From: Sipunculus nudus
Taxonomy: Eukaryota > Annelida > Sipuncula > Golfingiida > Sipunculidae
Direction of reading: 5' to 3'
Length of the DNA stretch: 64,000 bases
Assembly: GCA_026874595.1 (NCBI GenBank)
Contig: CM049315.1
Span: 66,409,916-66,473,915, forward strand
The stretch's first letter is position 1; every line of letters starts with the position of its first letter. Positions 13,601 to 25,600 of this stretch are shown here, in pieces. The notes beneath the pieces were generated by a model. That model made no database searches. It saw nothing but the letters and a program-made list of their open reading frames with translations, and had not been told where the DNA came from. The position numbers and the translations under genes are program-made.

Positions 13601-16600
13601 ATTATGTTTTGGCCCATAACTTAAAACAATTAAGCAATACTGACATCATTCTGGCATGTGCATAGAGAATGAAAAATATGTATATTATTTATGATTAAAG
13701 TCAGATCAGTGGTTTTGATATTAGGCAGTCTTGAAGTGTAACAATGGGTTTTTAATGGAAAAATGAGGTTTTTCATTAATATCTTGAAGGTATTAAGTCC
13801 TAGTGACCAAATTCTTGGCATGGTAGGGGATTTTGGAGACATCTAGCTGTATGCCGAATTTAAGGAACTAAGAGCTGAAGCTGGGGAGCTGAGCTCTTGC
13901 AAACTGCATAACACTAGCTTGATGTATACAATATGTTACATGGTGCTTGAAAACTTGAATAAAATCTACAGTTTTTGATCAACTGGTTTCAAATTTTTGG
14001 TGTTAACAGTTGAAAAGGTAACAAAAACATGCTGTGAAAATTAAATCCATAGTACTTACAGGAAAAAAACGTGCCATGGTCAAAGTTGGGCAAAATATAA
14101 GGTACCAATTTTTTATTTTTATTAATATTTTTAAAAATTTTAAAAATTTTCATCTAATTTTGGGTATACAATTTAATTTTGATTAATTAAAGTTATATTA
14201 CTGGAAAAAAGGTCCATAGCTTTAACAAGTTTTGTGTTAAGTGATCAAATATCTTTCTTGATTTTTTACAAAATGCATTATGTTTGGGTCCATAACTTTT
14301 TTAAATTATATAATACAGACATATTTTCTTGAATGTACATAGGAACTATATAGAGGAATATTTATGGTAAATATGAGGAAAAACAGATGAGTGGTTTTGA
14401 TATTAGGCAGTCCTGAAGTGTGAAAATAGGTTTTTAATAAAAAATTGAGGTTTTTCCTTAATTTCTCAAAGGAACGAAGTTGAAAAGACCCAGTTTTCGG
14501 CTTGGTAGGAGATCTTGGGGACATCTAACATTATGCCAAATTTTGGATTCCTAGGTCTTACGGTTTCAAAACGTGCCACATCTACGGACGGACGGACGGA
14601 CAGACGGACGGACGACGGACAATGGACCACGACTATAGCTCAGATGACTTATAGTCAGCTAAGCTAAAAATTGGTACCCGTGTATAAGACAGCCCACCTT
14701 TGCCAAATATTTTTAGGATAAAAATTGTCGTCCTGTACACGAACAAATACGGTAAGTACTTCTTCAAGGATGGCTTGTCAAAACAATCCTTGGTTTTAAC
14801 CACTGGTTCAGCTTCCTGTAACTTGGCCAAAAATCACTGAACTGGAATCATTCAAACAAAACTGAGAGATTGTTTCTGGGATTATTTCTTTAAAATATTA
14901 AACAATTTGGCTAGACAGTTTAAGAGAAGAAAATTTTTTTAGCTTCTCCCCTATAAAATCAAAGTCAATGTAGATAATAAAACAAGGGATCCATGGGTCA
15001 CTGTGCTCAGCTGAAGTTGACCTTGAAGGTAAAAATCTAAAATAATATCAAATGGAGATAAAATTCTACGAGGAACAGGTAATATAGGCCATGGCTTGTT
15101 GATATGATTGGTTCGTATTGTTGAGTAAGACATTTTTGCAAATAATATTTTGTGACCAACCCATGCATTTCCTAACATTAAAATTGAAGCATGTGAGCAG
15201 TTTGTGACCATAAGATGTATATTATTACAATGATCATTGGTTGGCTTTTTGAAAAATTGTTGACATTTCAGTAGTTTAAACATTTGTCCATGTTTTTTTT
15301 TTAAATGTATACAGTTGAAATATTACTAATGTCCCAAGTCCACAGATGCAAGGGCCTGGTTGGTGGTGTGGGGGGGGGGGGGGGGGGAGTGGGGGCAGGT
15401 AGAATGATGAGATTAAAGTTTAACATCGCAATATTACACAACTGAATGTTTAAGTTGCTTTCATATTTCAGATTTTAATAGCTTAAATCCATACACATAC
15501 AGCATTTGAAAGTTATTTCAACAGTGCTTATAAGACAAATTTCATAATTAATATATATTTAACTAGATATTTCTTGGCACCGCAGGTGCCATAGTATCCC
15601 CAGACAATTAATCCCCCCCTTTAAGTATAGGCCCCCCCCATCTTCATCAACAATTAATATCAGACCACACTCATAGAAAAGGTCACTCTCATAAAACAAG
15701 GGACCTATGGGTCACGGCGCTCAGCTGTTATATATGATTAAAAAATATGATTTAGAAATGAGGCACATGCTGGTTTTATGTGGTAAAAAAATAAGCTGTA
15801 TTATGAGTTGTTGTTGTTTAGCTTATGTATGATTTTGATAGTACCTTTGGAGACAGGGAAGAGGATTGATTTCATTTATTTTATTAACAAATGGAGTGCC
15901 ATTGTCACACAGATTTTGACTTGGCCATATAACTTATAAGCAGAACATATAATATGAGTTTAACTATTTATTAAAAAAAATTACAAATATTGTCCCAAAT
16001 ATAATTTTTATTAAATATACCGTTTCCCCCCGTGGATAATCCGCACTTTTTCTCCATGAAATTGAAATAAAAAACATTGGTGCGTATTATACATGGAAAC
16101 ATAATTCCAAACTATTTTCCCCATCACATCGGACATCGTATTGTGGGCTGACGGTGAGTGATAATAAAGGATTTTATGCAAACGAAGTGTATACACACTG
16201 AACTTTATCAAATTAGGCATAAGAAAACGTAATAGGTTTTATTTACTGTCATAATTTCACAAACTTAAAATATACCTTTAATGTGGCTTACAGCCGAAGA
16301 ACATTGATGATTTGTGAACTGAAATATGCATGACTGTGCATGGTTTGGCCGACTTCATTTAATGTCATTGTCAGTTGGTAGATGGCGCTGTGCGCACCAG
16401 CACTGGGGTTGTTATACCGGATCATTAATTCTCTTAGGAAATGATCCGTGATACAATTAAATACTTCCTAAACAAATTGAGCCAAGGGAGGAATAATTGC
16501 CTAGTGGTTCCTTTAGTTAATTAATTACCTTATCTTGTACATCGTCATGGTCAGATTGATCAGTTGTACAAATTAATGTTATCACGGCCATGGTGTTATA

Positions 16601-19600
16601 ACTTGATAACCACAGGCGCTTGAATCGCTATTTGTGTTGATCTTGGTTTAAATAGTGTTCAATTTACCTTAACAACAATCCCCCACCGTTTAATGAGCTT
16701 TAAACCATGTTATATCGTTTGCCCGTACTTGTTTATATAATAGATACACAAGGCCGGCTTCCAAGTCTGCGGACGAGTCTGTATCCATTAAGTGACGAAC
16801 AGACAGATTTATCCCAGATTACTATTTCCATCATTATCAACCAATCAGGTGTTAGGTTCCAGGGGGGAATCCTTACTGCTGACCAAGATACATGGGGATT
16901 TCCTTGTTTGGGGTAACAGCTGCTTAATGGATGCAGACTAGTTACAAATAAGAGCTCATTACACGTGGTACACTGTGTGTATTGGAATTGTTGATGCTTT
17001 TATTGAAAGAAGAACTGGCCATTTAACCACTGTAAGTTTCTTCCCTCGAAAATCTTTGAAATATTTGGGAATTTCCATTGATTTCTTGTATCATCACCTA
17101 CCCGTCGATGAAGTTTTTCATTAGTATCTTGAAGGTATTAAGTCCTAGTGACCAAATTCTTGGCATGGTAGGGGATTTTTGAGACATCTAATTGTATGCC
17201 AAATTTTAGGAACTGAGGGGTGAAGCTGGGGATCTGAGCTCTTGGAAACTGCATGACACCAGCTTGATGTAAACAATATGTTACATGGTGCTTGAAATCT
17301 TAAATGAAATCTACAGTTTTTGATCAACTGGTTTCAAATTTTTGGTGTTAACAGGCAAAATGCTAACAAAAACATGATGTGTAAATTAAATCCACAGTAC
17401 TTACAGGCAAAAAAACGTGCCATGGTCAAAGTTGGGCAAAATTTAAGGTACCAATTTTTCATTTTTGTTAATATTTTAAAAAATTTAAAAGATTTTGATC
17501 TAATTTTGGGTATACAATTTAATTTTGATTAATTAAAGTTATATTACTGGCAAAAAAGTTTATAGCTTTAAGATATTTTGTGTTAAGTGATCAAATATCT
17601 TTCCTGATTTTTTACACAATGCATTATGTTTGGGCCCATAACTTTTTGAATTTACATAATACAGACATAATTTCTGGCATGTACATAGGAACCATATAGA
17701 GGAACAATTATGGTAAATATGAGGAAAAAACAGATGAGTGGTTTTGATATTAGGCAGTCCTGAAGTGTAACTAGAATATCAGCAGAAGCTGACAAAAGCC
17801 CTCAGCCAAAAGAACAGTGTTTAGAGGTGGTAACAGTAACAAGTACCAAATATCTGTTCTCACATGGATGTATATCTGTACATGTCTCAGTTATAAATTT
17901 AAAATGGAGAGGTATGTACCATGATTCATAACAATCCACCAAATGCTTCCTGAAAAATAAGCTTCTAAGTTTTATTCTATAACAAGCTCTGTGACCTTGA
18001 AAAGTAGGTCAAGGTCACCCATCTTTTAACTTGACCGAGATTTTGTTGATATACATCTTCACCAAAGAAATAAAATTCCTATTGTGAATCCTTTTAGAGA
18101 TATCCTGCTCACAAGGCCAAAGTTGAAAAATATAAGAAAAATTCATTAAAAATCAGAAATTGTAGGTGGCGCCCCCAAACTTGTGCAGCAGTTACAGACC
18201 ATCAGTCCCTATGATCATAGTAAGTATTGTGAACATCTACCCAATGGTTCCTGAGAAATAAGCTTCTAAATGTTTTTTCTATAATCAGCTCTAAAACGTA
18301 GAAAAATAGGTCAAGGTCACCCATCTTCAAACTTGACCCAGATTTTGTCAATATACATCTTCACCAAAAAAATACAATTCCTACATTGAATCCTTTTAGA
18401 GTTATCCCGCTCACAAGCCCAAAGTTGAAAAATCTGATAAAAATTCATTAAAAATCAGAAATTGTTGGTGGCGCCACCAAACTTGTGAAGCAGGTACAGA
18501 ATATCATTCCCAATAATCATAGTAAGTTTTGTGAAAATCCACCAAATGGTTCCTGAGTAATAAGCATCTAAGTGTTTTACTATAATCAGCTCTAAAATGT
18601 AGAAAAATAGGTTAAGGTCACCTATCTTCGAACTTGACCGAGATTTTGTCGATATACATCTTTACCGAGGAAATAAAATTCTGACGGTGAATCCTTTTCA
18701 AGATATCCCGCTCACAAGGTAAAAGTTAACAGACGCCGGACGGACAGACGGACGGATGGACCGCTTGGGTGACGACAATAGCCCATCAGCCTTAGGGCTG
18801 AGGGCAAAAAAGGTTTTTAATAAAAAATTGAGGTTTTCCTTAATTTCTAAAAGGTACGAAGTCCCAAAGACCCAGTTTTCGGCTTGGTAGGAGATCTTGG
18901 GGACATCTAATATTATGCCGAATTTTGGATTCCTAGGTCTTACGGTTTCAAAACGTGCCACATCTACTGACGGACGGACGGAGAGACGGTCGGATGACGG
19001 ACAATGGACCACGACTGTAGCTCAGATGACTTATAGTCAGTTGAGCTAAACAAGGGACCCATGGGTCACGGCGCTCAGCTGATCATGATGAGACTATAAA
19101 TTGGACTCCACTGTGATACTATATCGAGTCGATAAAGCTTATGAATATCATGGACATGTTGGGCTATTATAAAGGAATGTAATGTAATATGTGAGTAAAT
19201 GATAAATGAAATTACCTGACTGATGGATTAATAGAGTAAAAATTTATAGTGGTTTATTTTTTATTTATTTAGGAGGGGTTGAAAATTGTGATATATTTGA
19301 GCAAATATGAATGCAATGACAGCAGTAATAAGCAGTAGTAGAATGATGATAAGGCTATTTGTTGAAGGATCTAAAGTGTATGGTAGTCTGCAAGCTTTCA
19401 ATTTGACAGATATGATGCTATGATTAACTATGCTGATGAAGTGATTTATGAATTTGTGACTGTATGACACAATATCTCTTTAGTCTTGACAAGGTACATT
19501 ATTGTGATGCCCACTATGTCTACATATTACACAATATTGACATAACTTCTGGCATGTAAATATTCATCTTGTTCTTGCTTATTAAGGCTGACTTTGGGAT

Positions 19601-22600
19601 GGGGTTCGGAGAAGGGAAAAGTGAGGGCAGCACGAAGGTGGATGTAGAAATATTCTGTTGTAATGTTTTTCATTTATATAAGAATATGAAAAGCTAATAG
19701 GAAAGGGGCCCTCCTACTTAGTTATAGTAAAGTTCTAAATATATGATTTCAAACTAATACTCTGACAAGACCGTCATGAAGAAAAACAGTAAAAGTTTTG
19801 AGATACTGTGATGCATGTGAAAATTTACAGATGGATTGTTTGGGCCCATAACTTTTTTAAATTATATAATACAGACATAATTTCTGGCATGTACATAGGA
19901 ACTATATAGAGGAAAATTTATGGTAAATATGAGAAAAAACAGATGAGTGGTTTTGATATTAGGCAGTCCTGAAGTGTGAAAATAGGTTTTAATAAAAAAT
20001 TGAGGTTTCTCCTTAATTTCTCGAAGGAAAGAAGTCGCAAAGACCCAGTTTTCGGCTTGGTAGGAGATCTTGGGGACATCTAACATTATGCGGATTTTGG
20101 ATTCCTAGGTCTTACGGTTTCAAAACGTGCCACATCTACGGACGGTCGGACGGAAGGACGGACAATGGACCACGACTATAGCTCAGATGACTTATAGTCA
20201 GCTGAGCTAAAAAGGTCATGACCCCAATTTTCAATATACATCATCCCCTAACCCATGTCTATGCATAATATGAAAGAAATCTGTCCATAATATCACTTAT
20301 GTCTGCATCATCTAGGAGCTTTTTTTCTTTAATAAACTGAGATACAATTTTTTTGCAATCTTCGCCTTTTTGTTCTTTAATGCCAATCAACCTAATGTTG
20401 TATTCCCTGCTATTTCTTTCCAAATTCAACAATTTTTCTTTCATCCTAGAGATCTGTGCATCTTTTTCTTGATTCTCTTCTTTCAGTATTTGTATTTCAT
20501 TTCTCAGTGATTTTTTCTCAGTCTCAATATTATCTAATCTTTCTGTCATTTTGTCGACATTAGACTGAGTAAATTCAAGGCTTTGTACAATAGTGTCCAT
20601 TTGGCATTTCAATTCTGAATATTTGTATTATCTGTTTTTTTACAGTCATTTTTGATTGATTCAATATCTTTACGCAGCGAGTCTGTGAAATCTTTTATTG
20701 CAGCTTGTAAAACTTGTTCTAAGTTAGAGCATCTGGCTTCAACAATACTTGTAATGTCACTCGCCTGTAACGTTTCTTGTTGTTGTTCTTGTCCTTGCAT
20801 GACTCTCTGTGTGGGTTCTCCTGGGGATTTTTTTTGTCCAATTTCCAAATATTTTTCCATACTTGTTTGTTCTCTGACTGTTAAGTCCCCTTTGCTCCTA
20901 GATCTAGTTATAATGTTGAGCTGGTCAGCCATAATCACTGTGAACAACAATGTTTTTGGAGAGTGCACTGACGGGACGTGTGTTTCCCAAGCCATATTGA
21001 ACCGTGATTTTCATCATATATGGCAATATTCAAGGTCAAGGCCACTCTCATAGGAAAGGTCATGACTCCAATTTAAATAAACATCATCCCATAATCCATA
21101 TCTATGTATATGCATAATATAAAAGAAATCTGTCCATTAGTTTTTGACTTATAATGCTCACAGTACTGTTAAGTGGCAATGATGGGGTATTAAACGGCAC
21201 GAAAAACAAGTAAAAGAATAACAGGTGCGCCACCTGTTTCCGGAACATGACAATACTATCCATGATCTTTGATCAAGTTGATTTTTGGACGAATCCATGC
21301 ATCCTTTATTGAGATATTAATGATTTTGTGTAATTTTCACCATATATGGCAATATTTAAGGTCAAGGCCACTCTAATAGGAAAGGTCATGACCCCAATTT
21401 ATATATACATCATCACATAACCCATTTCTATGTATATGCATAATATGAAAGAAATCTGTCCATTAGTTTTTTACTTATAATGCTCACAGTACTGTTAAGT
21501 GGCAATGATGGGGTATTAAACGGCACAAAAAGAAGCAGAAGAATAACAGGTGGTGCCACCTGTTTCTGGTACATGACATTACTATCCGAGATCTTAGGTC
21601 AAGTTGATTTTCGGACAAATCCATGCATCCTTTATTGAGATATTAATGATTTTGTGTGATTTTCCCCATATATGGCAATATTCAAGGTCAAGGCCACTCT
21701 CATAGGAAAGGTCATGAACAAAATTTAAATAAACATCATCCCATAACCTATATCTATGCTTATGCATAATATAAAAGAAATCTGTCCATTGGTTTTTGCC
21801 TTATAATGCTCCCACTCTCAAGTAGCAAATTTGGGGGTATTAAACGGCACAAAAGCAAGTAAAGAATAATAGGTGGCGCCACCAGTTTCTGGAACATGAC
21901 AACCCTATCCATGATCTTCCATCAACTTGATTTTGGGATCAATCCATGCAAGATTTCTTGAGATATTTAAGAATTTGTGTGATTTTCCCCAAAATTGGAC
22001 CTATTCAAGGTCAAGGACACTCTCCTAGTCAAGGTCGTGACCTCATTTTACATAGGCGTCGTCCTCTCACCCATATCTATACATATACTAAGTATCATAA
22101 AGATCTGTGAAATATTTTTTGAGTTATCTCACCAACAATATTTATATGCGGCGGCGGGACCGGTATGAAAACATATTAAACTAGAATACGGGTAGTCGAC
22201 AAGCGACTACTTGTATCCGCCTAAATCAGAGTGGAACGGGTGAAGTGTTGCATATAAGCATGGATGTCTGCAGCCAAATTGTGTATGTAGGTTGCGCTAC
22301 CTACGAAACAAGTGACCCATGGGTCATGACGCTCAGCTGCCATGCATGACCTGTGACATCGTGGACTGAGATTCACAACTTCCAGTCAAATTTTGAAGAA
22401 CCAATTTGCCAATTTGTTGAAAATTTTCTATGACAACAGAAATATATATCACCTATGTCTGGTTAAAACACAGTGAATTGATGGTCTGAGGAAAATGCAT
22501 GATTGTTAAGCTATCAGGAACTATTCCAACAGCTTGCTTGAAACCTGTCAGTCTCATAAGGAACTTCACAAAGGGCAAATATAAGATCAAAATATATAGC

Positions 22601-25600
22601 AAAAATCAAGGAAATACATGCCAGAACTAGAATACGGGTAGTCGACAAGCGACCACGTGTATCCGCCTAAATCAGAGTGGAACTGGTGAAGTGAGGCATG
22701 GATTGAGTGGCAAGGGGAAATAGAGTGAAGTGTTGCATATTAGCATGGATGTCTGCAGCCCCATTGTGTATGTAGGTTGCGCCACCTACCACAAAATCCA
22801 GAAAGCTGTCCAAGTTGTATACATATGCAAAATTTAAGGCAGATAAGTCAAACCACTACATGTATATGAGTGATTTTTGCCCTTGGCAGACAAACAGATG
22901 GACGCTGTGCAAAAATGGCTGCAGGTGGTGCCACCAGTTTTGCGTATGATAAAGAGCTATGTAAGAACTATACACATGCAAAACTTTGGCCCAATCGGTC
23001 AAACGGTTCCCAAGATATGAGCTTGGATATCTGCTGCATAAATGTAGAATGTAGGTGGCGCCACCTGTCATAAAATCAAGAGAGCTGTCGGGGATGTATA
23101 AACCTGCAAAATTTTAGGCAGATATGTCAAACCACTGCAGAGATATGAGTGATTTTATCCCATGGCAGACAAATAGACGGGAGCTGTGCAAAAATGGCTG
23201 CAGGTGGCGCCACAAGTTTTGCGTATGATACAGAGCTATGTGAGATCTATACACATGCAAAATTTTGGCTCAATCGGTCAAACGGTTCCCGAGATATGAG
23301 CTTGGATGTCTGCAGCGTAAATGTTAATGTAGGTGGCGCCACCTGTCATAAAATCAGAAAAGCTGTCTAGGATGTATACGCATGCCGAATTTTAGGTGAA
23401 TTAGTCAAACCACTGCAGAGATATGAGTGATTTTAACCCCAGGCAGATGAACAAATGGACACTGTGCAAACATGGTTGCAGGTGGCGCCACCTTTTGTTG
23501 TATACGTTATAAAGCTATCCCAGGGCTATATTTGTATACGCATGCTGAATTTCAGGTGAATTAGTCAAACCACTGCGGAGATAGGAGTGATTTTAACCCA
23601 AGGCATACAAACAGATGGACACTGTGCAAACATGGTTGCAGGTGGCGCCACCATTTTTTGTATGTTAAACAGCTCTCCAAGGGCTACATTTGTGCAAAAC
23701 AATTTCCTGATCGGTCAAACTGTTCCCGAGATATGTTGGTTTATGTGTGGAAACAGACACACAAACTGACGCAGAGTGCAGAAGAAAGGTCAGAGGTCAA
23801 AACAAAATTGGGGTGCAGCAGTTCACATGTGAACTGAACATAATCCCGGGTTTCGTAAAATTCTGACCAGCCTTTATGGAGGAGTTCTCCGGACACCTAC
23901 GCGGCGGCAGCGGCGTGCAGCTGAAAACCTAGTATCCGCAAAACTCTGTTTTGGCGGATACAATTATTGAGAAACAGGTGCTTCTGTATGAATTTTTATT
24001 CAATACAAGCCAACTGTATTTCACTTTTATAAATGATGGTAATATTTATTCAGAAATATTTGTCCCAATCCTTTACAAGATTAATTAAATATACATCCAA
24101 CTGCATTCACTTTAACTGTTCTTGAGATAATATGATCAAAAGGAATTAAAAGATGGTTGCCTGGTGGCCATATTGGACTTTTGACAAGTCTGAAATCAGA
24201 CAACAAACATTCTCTAAATCGGACCAAACATTAAAAAAAATTACTGAAACTGCACTGAAGAAATAATTTCTAAGGTGGCTAACTGGCAGACATAATGGAT
24301 TTCTGACAAGTATGACATTTGATATCCCACATTCTCCAATAAGAGACCAAACTTGGGGCAAATTATCCAGTAATGAATGCCAAAAATAATTCAAAAGGCA
24401 TGTCCAGGCGCTCATATCAGATTTATAGATATGCAACTGTGAAAAGTGTAAGTCCAATATTTTTTATTATCACTCTGCTTTTCAATGGGGTCAGCAGGGT
24501 AGGTAACCTGCCAAACCTGAAAGAAAAGAAATGCAGAAAGCATGACTAAGGGTCTTGAAATAAAACAAAAAGCCATCCTAAATCAAGGTACACATCCACA
24601 TATTATGAGAACAAACACTTGCTTTTATATGTGGTGATATATATTAAAATATTCAGATATCTAGGAAACTATGTTTATTGCTAGGATTCCATAAAATAAA
24701 CTGCAAAATGTTCCCATCATCTTATAAATCAGTAGCTTAACCTTAATACTATACTCTCATAGTCTTAATGCCTGGCTGAAGCATTCAGACAACAGTGTTT
24801 TTGTTATGAAGTAACGAGGTACTTATCACTGATCCTTATCACTTAATAGGCTGAAACAAAAGGGAGTCATATGTCACCAGTGTCACTCACAATTACAGCC
24901 ACACAGGGAGATTACCAGCTGGGATGGGATGGTTATATATACAAGAAAAATAGAGATGGTCTATAAAATAAGTAATTGTGAACATCACTGACCTATAAAA
25001 TAAGTAATTGTGAACATCACTGACCTATGACCTTGGCCTTTTGCCCACATATCAACTGGATTTTTTCTAAATGATGGGTAACTACTAACTACTTAAATCT
25101 GGTGTAATTACTTGGCAACCAATGGGTGAATAACTTTGACCTGCAACCTTTAACCTGCTGACCAGCTGACCCCAAAATCAATAAGTTATTTATTCAAGCA
25201 AAAAGACCCATAAATATGAAGTTTGAGTCAAACTGAGTGATGCATAGATGTGGCATATGTGAAAGACTGAAGGTTTGGGTTGAACAGTTACACTTGAAAT
25301 ATGCTAACAAGCATTTAGAACAATTTAATATTGTGACCTTGACCTTTGACTTTTTGACCTCAACATCAATAGCCTTCTTCCCTTATTGGTAGGTAAGCCA
25401 TATATGACAGATGGAAGGTACAGATTGAAAAGTTTGCCTGAAAATTACTCCATGCAAGAAGTGGGTGCTGTGAACTTGACCTTTGACCTCAAAATCAACA
25501 GGTCTATTCCCCTGTTGGCAGAGAAGCCATATCAGTGCTGAAAGGTTTGGAATGAAAAGTCTAGCTTGAAATGTGTCCACAACCTTTTCAAATAAGTGGA

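Larger units (their letters stand above)
15695..19050 (-). mobile_element. HLE-B3, first member of a head-to-tail HLE-B pair
   Basis: Starts AACAAGGGACC (15695) and ends GACTTATAGTCAGTTGAGCT plus AAA at 19050. The next copy's CAAGGGACCC begins at once. It holds a foreign block (16015-17113) and HLE-E1. Confidence 0.75.
15563..22180 (-). mobile_element. HLE-C2, split by an HLE-B dimer
   Basis: The 3' end is at 15563: CTAGATATTTC, hairpin GGCACCGCAGGTGCC, and GTATCCCCAGACAATT, a clear asymmetric TIR. The text CACTCTCATA stops at 15694 and resumes at about 20212 as AAAGGTCATGACC, the same phrase that is continuous in other copies. The remaining core units (about 320 bp) run to about 22160, where the 5' end is missing beside HLE-A3. 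An L1-like ORF1 fragment lies inside. Confidence 0.7.

Noticed and set aside
14633-14830. 65-codon - strand frame with [20 protein letters not shown], exon-like by eye.
   Set aside because: It runs into a MITE-like terminus, has no good acceptor and donor pair, and does not fit the phase of ACSF2 exons 1 and 2.
16707-16916. 69-codon + strand frame in the foreign block of HLE-B3.
   Set aside because: No recognised domain and no splice context; length is within chance.
20652-21053. 133-codon + strand frame opposite the LINE ORF1.
   Set aside because: It is the antisense shadow of the ORF1 fragment.
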